Assembly: GCF_023159225.1 (NCBI RefSeq) | Contig: NC_063172.1 | Coordinates: forward strand, 61,128,828-61,192,827 | Length of the DNA: 64,000 nt | DNA from: Perognathus longimembris pacificus | Taxonomy: Eukaryota; Chordata; Mammalia; Rodentia; Heteromyidae | Direction: 5' to 3' | In this document: positions 42,152 through 50,402 of the stretch, piece after piece | How the letters are laid out: each line of letters begins with the position of its first letter | Numbering within the stretch: position 1 is the first letter of the stretch | Notes under the pieces: model-generated | Told to the model about the DNA's origin: nothing | The model's database searches: none | Seen by the model: only the letters and a program-made list of their open reading frames with translations | Position numbers and translations under genes: made by a program

Positions 42152-42675
42152 TACCATTGTCTGAATTGTCTTCTATTTGATTTAATCTACTGATAAGGCT
42201 TTCAGGTAAGCTTGTTTTTTAAAATTTTTTTTCAAGATTTCTATATCTTTATTGAATTCCTCTTTTATAGCTTGCCTTGTCTTTGCAATTTCTTCATATT
42301 TTCTTTAAATTCATTCAGATGTTTATTTGTGTCTCTTTTAGCAATCATTCTTTTGAATTCTTGTCTAAAAGATCATCCATTGGGGCTCACTATTATGGAA
42401 TTGCTTACTTTGAGATCAGTCATATTGTCTGTGTTCTTTTTTCCTCCAACATTCCTTGAGTTTCTTTGTTGAAATTTGTGCAGCTGAGGCTGAATCAGTT
42501 GCAGGCCTTGTTCCCTTGTTGTTTCTCAATGTTCAGGTATGACTGGGTAGCATCCAGATTGGATTCCATTTATCACCACTGAACTGGAGTTAGAACTTAG
42601 TAGTCAGATATTTGCACATCTGCACAGGATCAATCACCAGCATCACTCAGAGACAGGATTATTTGGAATCTGACC

Positions 42676-42697
42676 AAAAAAAAAAAAAAAAAAAAAG
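42676..42697. repeat. A-run of about 21
   Basis: Homopolymer A within the 5' part of the antisense L1. It is in sense orientation, unlike the antisense SINE that follows, so it is not that SINE's tail. Confidence 0.85.
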
Positions 42698-42717
42698 ATT
42701 CAGCAGTAGCTTCTTTT

Positions 42718-42989
42718 GCTGCTGGTGGTGGTGGTGGTTATGGGGCTTGAACTTGGGGCCTGGGTGCTATCTGTGAACTCTTTCACTACAGGCTAGCACT
42801 CTACACTCTACCACTTTGAGTCACAGCACCACTTCCAGTTTTCTGGTGGTTAATTAGAGATAAGAGTCTCATGGACTTTCCTGGCCAGGCTGGCTTTGAA
42901 CCACAATCCTCAGATCTCAAGATTTCAGATCCTGATCTCAGATCTCAGATCTAGCTAGGATTACAGGAATAAACCGTCAGTGCCTGGCT
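42718..42989 (-). mobile_element. B1-Geo SINE, antisense, with TSD and internal expansion
   Basis: GGGGCTTGAACTTGGGGCC to CCGTCAGTGCCTGGCT. Its B1 head contains an ATCTCAG/GATCTCA tandem expansion at about 42908-42955. TSD CAGTAGCTTCTT / TGTAGCTTCTT-type sequences (42705-42717 and 42993-43006). Confidence 0.85.
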
Positions 42990-43407
42990 TCAGTTGTAGC
43001 TTCTTAGATGCATTTACTTTAGAAGTTTCCTTTCTGTGTGTACTGGGAGCTACTGTTGGCTGCCAGGAAGTTTGTAATCTGTGCAGAGACACAGTCCCAC
43101 TTACTCCACAGGTCCCTCCATTTATGTCTTCAGGATCAGCAAGCATCTAACCATAGCAGTTTCCCCAAAAACACATCAGTGGGGGGTGGAGGGAACTGTG
43201 AACAGAATGCTGAGTTCTGGACTAAAGAGAAAGAAGTGGGTGACTTAGGCATTTTGGCTGCAGGTCTTATCATTTTCTTATACAATCATTAGTTAGCACC
43301 CTGTGGGAAACACTACCATCCCTGGGCTCTCTGCTTTGCTTCTTCAATAGTGGTCAAGGAATGGGACAAGCACTCAACAGGGAAGGTATGGCCCATAGAC
43401 CTCTGCA

Positions 43408-43411
<4 letters not shown>

Positions 43412-43454
<43 letters not shown>
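43412..43454. repeat. (GT)n microsatellite at an antisense SINE tail
   Basis: About 21 GT units. Confidence 0.95.
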
Positions 43455-43455
<1 letters not shown>

Positions 43456-43674
43456 CTGGAGATTGAACTCAGCACCTAGGTACCATCCCTAGGCATTTTT
43501 GCTCAAAGCTAGCATTTTATTACTTGAGCCACAGCTCCACCTCTAATTTTTTTTATAGTTAAATGGAGATAAGAGTTTTATGACTCTCCTACCCAGATTG
43601 GCTTTGAACCAAGATCCTCAGATCTCAGCCTCTTGAATAGCTAGGATTACAGGCTTGAGCCACTGGCACCTGGC
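43455..43674 (-). mobile_element. B1-Geo SINE, antisense
   Basis: CTGGAGATTGAACTCAGCACC, ATTACTTGAGCCACAGCTCC, AAATGGAGATAAGAG and CCTCTTGAATAGCTAGG. The Geo end is replaced by GT repeats. Confidence 0.85.
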
Positions 43675-44275
43675 TACATTGCTCACTCTTCAAACTTCCC
43701 ACTGTTTAAACTTCTCAGTGGGTGCATGTCAAAACATCACCCTTTCTCATGGTAATCTCCCACTACGACAGATGGTCCCTGTGTTCCTGAGCCATAATTG
43801 CTTGTTTTCAAGTTCTCAGAGGAACTTGGTCTCAGAAAGTAGACTTCTCAACATGGCTCCTGCTTATAGGAGTCTGAGATGTAGGGAGCAATAAAACAAC
43901 TTCTCCAATACCAGCCTGCCACTCAGGAGTAGTCACTATCACATCAAGTCCCCATAGCAGATTTAATGCTTGCTGGAAATGTGGACTTATCTCAAGGCTA
44001 TGTCTGTCAGTCTGTCATTGTGGCCATCTGTTTTACCTTGTGGTTGTCTCTTCAACATCTTCTCTCAGTTGGAGCTCCAGACTGTTTCCTGCTTTTGCTC
44101 TGTCAGCTTTCTGTCTCCGCGTTTTCCAGCTGTCCCAACCCTCTTTTGCAGTTATAGATGCTCTTCTTCCCCTCTCTTTAGAAAATACTCTCTCTTGCTA
44201 CCCTGTTTCTACTTATTCACAGAACCAAAGGAGAAAGTGTCTAAGCCACCATCTTGCTCAAAATCCTTCCCTAAG

Positions 44276-44629
44276 ATTTTTTAAACATATCATCTGCCAC
44301 AAAAAAATTAAGAACTAAAAAGAAAAATATAAACCACCATTAAAATAAGAAGCAGTAAGTAAAAATAGGTGCACAGTTAATTCATGTATTTGAATTGGTG
44401 AATTGAAAATTTTAAAACAACACATTATAAATGTGTTTAAGAAGATGGACAAAATAAGGGAATGTTGAGTGATGAATAGAAACTATGAAAACAGTAAAAT
44501 CTACATCTACTATTGACAAATACAATATCCACATACATGCTCAGCATCAGAAGAAAGGATCAATTAGAGCAACATGAAACTTAAAACAAAAGAGCAAAAT
44601 AAATTTAAAAGAACAGAGTCTTATCTTAA
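44276..44629. other. AT-rich low-copy sequence
   Basis: Nothing recognised between the antisense L1 and the next L1 3' end. Confidence 0.4.
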
Positions 44630-44845
44630 AAGGACAAAGGGTGAACAACTGCAGCAATGGTACTCACTGGACATTGTTCAAAATGAACTATACAACTTGT
44701 GGGTGGGACAGGAGGGGAAAACTGGGAGGGAATGAGAGAAAGGGTGACATTGTCCAAAAAGAAATATATTCTTTACCTGACTTATGTCACTGTAACTCCT
44801 CTGTACATCACCTTTATAATAACAATTAAATTTTATTAAAGCAAG
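44630..44845 (+). mobile_element. L1 3' UTR end, subfamily B
   Basis: AATGAACTATACAACTTGTGG, GGGAGGGAATGAGAGAAAGG, GTCCAAAAAGAAATATATTC and TTATAATAACAATTAAA. Confidence 0.82.
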
Positions 44846-45644
44846 ATAATAGGAGAAATAATCTAAAAAAATAAAAGAACAGAGTATTAAAGGTTTGTGG
44901 GACAATACCAGATGTGACACACACATAATCAGAGTGACAGGAAGAGAGGACAGAATAAATGAAAAAGAAAAAATATCTGAACAGATAATCACTGAGATTT
45001 TTGCAATTTCTTTTTGGCAATCTTGGAGAATGCACTCCAGATTACTTCCTGAAAATTCTTCCTAAGGAAACCTTTCTTTGTATGTGGAAGTGTATCAGAC
45101 TTTAAAATATACTTCTTTACATTATGTGTATCCAAAAATACAATATGGATCTATTTAAAATAAAAAGGCAACTCTACTGCATATATTTCTTCAAATTTTT
45201 CTATTAAAATATGCCATACTAAAGACAAACATTTAGCACAAGTTGAGACTAAGTTTAGTGAACTACATTCTTCCTTAGTCTGTCCTTCTAACATTTTGCC
45301 TGTTGTCGTTATAACCACCGTCTTCCTGTGAGCTGTTCAAAAAATCCAAAAAAGGTAATTAACTCCTTCCTCTCATTTTACATTTACTTGTAAATTTTGG
45401 TTGTAGTGTTTAACTTATATAGATTCATAGATTTGGAGTATTTTTGTAATACTTCACAAGCTAGCTCCCACTTGATTATTATTTTATTAAAATGAGCAAC
45501 ATGACTGATGCAGAGATTTTCTTGGGAGTATGTTATAACATGGAAGCCATTTTCCATCATTAATACTAAATTACTGTTTTATCTTGATCTAAGCAGTTCT
45601 GCTTGTCTGTCATAACAATGCTTGCATCCCAAGAGATATACTGA
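44846..45644. other. AT-rich low-copy sequence
   Basis: No clear element. Some A-rich parts may be decayed L1. Confidence 0.4.
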
Positions 45645-45975
45645 ACAAATAAATTTGACATTATTCTCTTTTATCACTATTTTTTATTCCTGTACCCTTT
45701 GTCTTGTATCTAAGTTTATCTGACTTGGGAAGGGGAAGAAGGAGCACAGAAATAATGGAACAAAGAGTGAACCAATTCAACACTGATACTCAGTGATACT
45801 AAACACTATGTTGGACATGAACTATACAACTTGGTGGAAAGGGGGAGGGGAAAAACTGGGAGAAAATGAGGAAGGTGGTGACAGTGTTCAAAAAGAAATG
45901 CATTTATTACCTGACTTATGTAACTGTAACTCCTCTGTACATCACCTTACAATAAAATTTAAAATAACTCAAGAT
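45645..45975 (+). mobile_element. L1 3' UTR end, subfamily B
   Basis: GTATCTAAGTTTATCTGACT, GAACTATACAACTTGGTGG, GAAAAACTGGGAGAAAATG and CACCTTACAATAAAATT. Confidence 0.83.
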
Positions 45976-46632
45976 AAATTAGTACATCATTAAAATTAAA
46001 ATGTTTGCACTTCAAATAACACTATCAAGAAAATGAAAACCCAAATCATAAGAAAAAAATACATTGTGTAAGATACAAGTACCAAAAATATATTAAAGTT
46101 ATTATAACTGAACAGTTACAGTAATAGTAAGTGACCCAATTTAAATATAGCATATGATGCTTAGCATCAGTGACTTGTGCCTATAATTTAGCTACTCAGG
46201 AAGCAGAGATCCGAGGATTGTAATTCAAAGCCAGCCTGTACAGGAAAATCTGTGCGACTCGTAACTCCAATTAGCCAGCAAAAAGCCAGAAGTAGAGCTG
46301 TTGCTGAAATGGTAGAGCACCAGCATTGAGCAATAAAAGCCAAGAGACAGTGTCCAGGCTCTGAGTTCAAATCCACATCCCACACACAAATATTTGAAAG
46401 GATACTTCTCCAAAGAAGTTATTCAAAGACCAACAAACACATTAAAATGGTTCAGCATCATTAGCTATTAAATGCAAATTCAAATCACATATGAAACACT
46501 TAACTTCCACTGGAATACCTATCATCAAAATTGATAAATCTCTATTCAGATTGGTCAGGAAAAAAAAAACACATTTCTAACACCAGGAACAAGAAAGATA
46601 CATCACTAGAATGTACAGATATTTAAATATGT
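45976..46632 (+). mobile_element. L1 ORF2 fragment interrupted by a B1-Geo
   Basis: CACTATCAAGAAAATGAAAACCC (about 46018) and TCTCCAAAGAAGTTATTCAAAG with ATTAGCTATTAAATGCAAATTC (about 46408-46490) are consecutive ORF2 segments in L1. The SINE at 46158-46390 lies between them. Confidence 0.7.
46158..46390 (+). mobile_element. B1-Geo SINE, nested in L1
   Basis: CTATAATTTAGCTACTCAGG, AATTAGCCAGCAAAAAGCC linker, GAGCTGTTGCTGAAATGG and CTCTGAGTTCAAATCC, ending CACACACAAAT. Confidence 0.82.
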
Positions 46633-46637
46633 ATTGC

Positions 46638-46727
46638 CAGATAGAGCATGCTAGCCTTGAGCAAAAGAAGCTCAGGGACAGTGCCAGGCCTTGAGTTCAA
46701 GCCCAAGACTGGCAAAAAAAAAATTTT
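46638..46727 (+). mobile_element. Geo-type tail, 5'-truncated
   Basis: GCATGCTAGCCTTGAGCAAAAG to CTTGAGTTCAAGCCCAAG and an A tail. The B1 or IDL head is missing. Confidence 0.75.
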
Positions 46728-47089
46728 TTTAATATATATATATAAAGAAAAGAAAAAGATCTCTCCCAAGAAGAATCTCATGATATGAATATTATCACGT
46801 GCTGTACCTATTAAAGAAATTCATTTCATTTTTCAAAATCTGTCCACCAATCAAACTTCCATCCCAGGTGGCTTCTTGTAGGATTCTACAAACATTAGAG
46901 ATCAAGAAAAATAGTAATAATACCATCCCCACTGAGACTTTCACAGAAACCCAGCTACTTCGAGGTAGAGATTGCAAAGTCGGGGTTCAAGGCTAGCAGG
47001 GGTGGGAAGCCCATGGCCATCAGCGGGGCCCTGAATCTGTCCCCAGATTCCCTCCTCCGAGAAAATGTTGCCATGATTGGATTGGACCC
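46728..47089. other. Low-copy sequence
   Basis: A possible B1 scrap lies near 46930-47000 (GGGGTTCAAGGCTAGCAG). Otherwise nothing recognised. Confidence 0.35.
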
Positions 47090-47640
47090 CCAGATAAATA
47101 ATCCAGCCTCCGACCTGTTCACGCCTATATCCCAGAGGAACGGATCACCGTGGGAACGAGCTTAGGGGACGAGGCTATGACACACGGGAGGGACCGGGCA
47201 GGTGCGGGCAGCCCAGACTCGAACTGTCGTGAGAACCAAGGAGCCTGGAAGCTAAGGCCTGGGCGTGAAGCCCGATCAGGTCCAGACGCAGCGCTGACTG
47301 CACACGAAGCGGCTGGCTTTGACACGGAATGCTGAACACTGTGCAAAGCCCATGTATGTGCACACGAGTCTGGTACCGGCGCCATTGGCCACCACCTTCT
47401 TCATGGGGGATTGGAGAGGATTTGGAACAAATTGACACAGAAGCAAGAGAACAGGCACGGCGGGCCTCCTCCCTGGCGCGCCGGCCTCTCCGGTGTCCAG
47501 GTTCCACTCTGGGGGCCCTGGAAACTCTGCAGCGAGCAACAGCCCGATGCTTTGGGTGGGGCTTTGGCCTCCGTGTCAGGGCAGGGATACCTGCTCCCTC
47601 TTTTCTCTGGGTCCCCACGTGGCTCAGGGTCACAAATCCA
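47090..47640. other. CpG-enriched, GC-rich low-copy segment
   Basis: It contains roughly 25-30 CpG dinucleotides in 550 bp (for example GGCGCGCCGGCC near 47476, ACGCAGCGCTG near 47286, CCGGCGCC near 47376), whereas flanking DNA has very few. It ends with an AATAAA at about 47646. Overlapping openings of 61-180 codons on both strands reflect the GC richness and match no protein I know. It could be a small CpG island, an LTR or a foreign insertion. Confidence 0.45.
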
Positions 47641-47689
47641 ATGTAAATAAAGCATGAGGGGGAAAAATTAGGAGTCTCCATCTCCACAA

Positions 47690-47875
47690 CAGAAGCACGG
47701 TGGGGCACACCTGTCACCTGTCATCGACACGGGGATTATAGAAGCCCATGCTAGACCTGGCATAAAGACCCTACCTCAAAAGTAACCAATGCAGAAAGAG
47801 AATAGGGGCACGGTTCAGTGGTAGAGACCCTGTAGCAAGTCTAAGACCTAAGGTTCAATCTCCAGTACAATACCA
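47690..47875 (+). mobile_element. B1-ID composite SINE, diverged
   Basis: A B1-type unit (CACGGTGGGGCACACCTGTC, ACCCTACCTCAAAAG) is followed by an ID-type unit (GGGCACGGTTCAGTGGTAG, AAGGTTCAATCTCCAGTAC). The layout recalls the B1-dID elements of other rodents. Confidence 0.55.
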
Positions 47876-47879
47876 AAAA

Positions 47880-48305
47880 ATTACAATCATCTTTACCCAT
47901 AGATGATATCATGCATATAGAAAATGCAATCAAGTCCACCACCCCCCCACCCGTGTCTCACGCTTGTAATCCTAGCTACTCAGGAGGCTGAGACCTGAGG
48001 ATCAGGGTTCAAAACCAGCACAGGCAGAAAACGCTGTGAGACTCTAATCTCCAATAAACCACTCAGAAAACAGGAAGTGGCACTGTGGCTCAAGTGGTAG
48101 AGTGCTAACCTTGAGCTGAAGAGCTCAGGGACAGCATCCAGGCCCAGAATTCAAGCCCCATGACTGGGGGGGGGGGGAAGGAAAGAAAAAGAAAAAGAAA
48201 ATTCAATCAGCCAAAAAAACTACTAAAAAGCATAAATCAATGTAGCAAAGCTGCAGGATCCAAAATCAGTATGCTCATTCTAATTGTTTTTCTACATACA
48301 CTCAT
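47880..48305 (+). mobile_element. L1 ORF2 fragment interrupted by a B1-Geo
   Basis: ATAGATGATATCATGCATATAG (about 47900) and AATGTAGCAAAGCTGCAGG with TTCTACATACACTCATTGCTC (about 48240-48310) belong to the reverse-transcriptase end of ORF2. The SINE at 47938-48170 is inserted between them. Confidence 0.65.
47938..48170 (+). mobile_element. B1-Geo SINE, well preserved
   Basis: CTTGTAATCCTAGCTACTCAGG, CCAATAAACCACTC linker, CACTGTGGCTCAAGTGGTAG, GAGCTGAAGAGCTCAGGG and ATTCAAGCCCC, then a G12 run in place of an A tail. Confidence 0.88.
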
Positions 48306-48307
48306 TG

Positions 48308-48520
48308 CTCAGTCTCCCTGGGGGATTGATTCTAGAACCCCTAAGGATACTCATATTCATTTGCTTGAATCATGGATATAAAATGACATAGTATTTGTAT
48401 ATACTCTGTATACTTCCTCCTAAGTGTTTTATTATTTATAATCCACAATAAAATGTAAATGCTATGTAATTAGTTATTATACTGCATTGTGTCAAAAATA
48501 ATGACAAAAATAAGTCTGAA
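48308..48520. mobile_element. MER2-like DNA transposon fossil (Tigger group)
   Basis: GGGGGATTGATTCTAGAACCCC, TATAAAATGACATAGTATTTG, ATAATCCACAATAAAATGTAAATG-type core, and GTTATTATACTGCATTGTG. Same family and orientation as 20441-20675, with the terminal CCCTGGGGGATTG better preserved. Confidence 0.78.
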
Positions 48521-48699
48521 AAGAAAGGAAGCAAGATGGGAAGGAAAGAAGTCTTCTCATCTAGAGATGTAGGAGACATCACACCTCACACCACTGGTGT
48601 AAAATAATACAAAACACTAAACTCTTCACGATGCCTCTCCGACTTCAGGGCCCATCTCGAAGACAAGTTGAGCTGAAGCCACATTTTTACTAAGATTCT

Positions 48700-49390
48700 C
48701 AGGCTTATCAGAAAGAATAATATTATATCATTTGCAGGGGAAGTGGGTGGATCTAGAACAAATCTTAATAAGTGAGGAAAGCCAAGCTCAGAGAGACAAA
48801 TGGCACATGTGTTTTGTCATGTGTGGAAGTTAGATCTAAAATACAGTGGGATATAATAAAGTATACAGGAGTCTAAGCATTCACACACAGTGAGACCAAA
48901 GGAGGCTACTCTTAGGGGAGAAATACCAAGGCCCAATTGAAATGAACTCCAAGAAATGGAAAGAGGAGGGTTTCTTTTCTTTGTTGTTGTTTTAGTTTTC
49001 TTTTCTTTTTGTCTTGTTTGTTCAGTTATCTGTCATTGGGGAGGTAAGAGGGGCCACAGAAATAGAGAGTCAAAGGGTGAACAAATGCAGCAATGGTACT
49101 TACCAGACACTAAGTTGAAAATGAACTATGGGGGCTGGGATGTAGCTCAGTGGCAAAGCACTTACCTAGCAAGTACAAGGTCCTGGGTTCGATTCCCAGT
49201 ACCAAAAAAGAAAAAAACAAAACCTGAAAATGAACTATGTATACAACTTGTGGGTGGAAATGGGAGGGAAAACTGGGAAAGCAAGGAAATTGGTGACCTG
49301 GTCCAAAAAGAAATGCACTCTTTATCTGACTTAGGTAACTGTGACCACTCTGTATATTACCTTTAGAATAATAATAGAAAAGCTTTTATG
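48700..49390 (+). mobile_element. L1 ORF2 end and 3' UTR, subfamily B
   Basis: CATTTGCAGGGGAAGTGGG and ATCTTAATAAGTGAGGAAAGCC mark the ORF2 end. The 3' UTR (GAAATGAACTCCAAGAAATGG, GGGAAAACTGGGAAAGC) is split by an ID insertion at 49131-49224. Confidence 0.82.
49131..49224 (+). mobile_element. ID SINE, well preserved, with TSD
   Basis: GGGGCTGGGATGTAGCTCAGTGG (start shown as GGGGCTGGGATGTAGC) keeps intact A-box (TAGCTCAGTGG) and B-box (GGTTCGATTCC) sequences and lacks a Geo half. The exact 15-bp TSD TGAAAATGAACTATG lies at 49116-49130 and 49225-49239. Confidence 0.94.
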
Positions 49391-49391
49391 T

Positions 49392-49601
49392 TTGTTTGTT
49401 TTTGTTGGTTGTGGGGCTTGAACTCTGGGCCTTGGCATTGCTCTTGAGCTCTTTCGCTCAAGGCTAGCACTCTACCACTTGAACCACAAGGCCACTTCTG
49501 GTTTTCTGATGATTAGATGGAGATAAGAGACTCATGACTTTTTCTGCTTGGGCTGGCTTTGAGTAGCTAGGATTGTAGGCATAAGCCACCAGCACCTGGC
49601 T
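49392..49601 (-). mobile_element. B1-Geo SINE, antisense, internally deleted
   Basis: GTGGGGCTTGAACTCTGGGCC, CTCTACCACTTGAACCAC, ATTAGATGGAGATAAGAG. About 25 bases of the B1 head are missing between GGCTTTGA and GTAGCTAGG. Confidence 0.83.
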
Positions 49602-49617
49602 TTAAAAAAGATTCTTA

Positions 49618-49675
49618 GGCTTCAAGCATTTAAGCATGTGAAAGACACTAAATTCCATCCCTAGCACCACAAAAA
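49618..49675 (+). mobile_element. ID SINE, 5'-truncated
   Basis: TTCAAGCATTTAAGCATGTG then TAAATTCCATCCCTAGCACC and an A run. Confidence 0.6.
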
Positions 49676-49841
49676 AATATTACTGCATGCACTTTCCATG
49701 TCATGGTTTATGGTTTACACAATTTTTCTGAGAGTACTAAAAACTATGGTATTTACATCTAGGTGTTCTCTTCCTATCAGGTCTGTACAGCTTAAGAAAC
49801 AGAATCAAACACCTAGAATTGGTGCGAGTGTACAGCAGTAG

Positions 49842-50043
49842 TAGGGCTTGAACTCAGATCCTACACACAATACCTTGGCCTTGCCACTCAAGTCTGGTGC
49901 TCTACCACTTGAACCACAGCTCCACTTCCAGCTATTCTGTTAGTTCATTTGAGATAAGTCTCAGACTTTTCTGACCAGGCGGGTTTCAAACTGAAATCCT
50001 CAGATCAGCTAGGATTATGTCATGAGCCACCAGCACTTGGTTG
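49842..50043 (-). mobile_element. B1-Geo SINE, antisense
   Basis: GGGCTTGAACTCAGATCC, CTCTACCACTTGAACCACAG and AGTTCATTTGAGATAAG, with a shortened B1 head. Confidence 0.8.
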
Positions 50044-50139
50044 CACCTGAAATTTTATTAGTATTTTTTAAATGTCTTTTAGGTGTGTGGTTCAAATGTT
50101 TGAGTCCAGAGTCCAATACTTCGTGTTTGACATCCAGTG

Positions 50140-50292
50140 TTATTATTTACTAGCTCTATTCCCTTAAAAAAAAGTTACATAGCCTTATGAATTAAGTTTT
50201 CTGCAAAAAAAAAAAAAAATGAAGGTAATAATGGCACCTCTTTCATAGGATTAAATCAGCTCAATCCAAAGTGCTAAGAACTCTACACATTA
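50140..50292 (+). mobile_element. MIR SINE fossil, 3' half
   Basis: TTATTTACTAGCTCTATTCCC, GGTAATAATGGCACCTC, TCATAGGATTAAATCAG and AAAGTGCTAAGAACTC follow MIR in order. An A15 run interrupts it near 50206. Confidence 0.7.
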
Positions 50293-50299
50293 ACTTGAA

Positions 50300-50402
50300 A
50301 AGGTGTTGTGTGTGGTGATCCTAGCATTCAGGAGGCTGAGGCAGGAGGATTGGCAACTCAAGGCCAGTCTGAGCTAAATAGCAATACATTGTCTCAAATA
50401 TA
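50300..50402 (+). mobile_element. B1 monomer SINE
   Basis: GTGATCCTAGCATTCAGGAGG to GCCAGTCTGAGCTAAATAGC. Confidence 0.7.

Larger units (their letters stand above)
35553..44275 (-). mobile_element. Old near-full-length LINE-1, antisense, broken by nested insertions
   Basis: From left to right it runs 3' to 5' of the L1. The 3' UTR lies at about 35553-36000 (TTCATTGTGACATTTCC). ORF2 lies at about 36000-41500 (ACTCCATTGTGTG, TAATTTGAAGTCCAGTG, CTTTTTGCATATAGGATCC and RT-region counterparts). More 5' material lies at about 41500-42500, and a 5' UTR-like end runs to CCACCATCTTGC near 44255. Subtracting inserts leaves about 6 kb, the usual L1 length. All frames are decayed. Exact internal borders are approximate, and the part after 42500 is the least certain. 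Confidence 0.75.

Noticed and set aside
47175..47717. 180-codon minus-strand open frame in the CpG-rich block
   Set aside because: GC-rich DNA lowers stop frequency and several frames are open on both strands at once, which argues against real coding.
49131..49224. Possible tRNA-Ala gene
   Set aside because: It starts GGGGCTGGGATG, ends in an A-rich tail and has a 15-bp TSD, so it is an ID SINE and not a tRNA gene.
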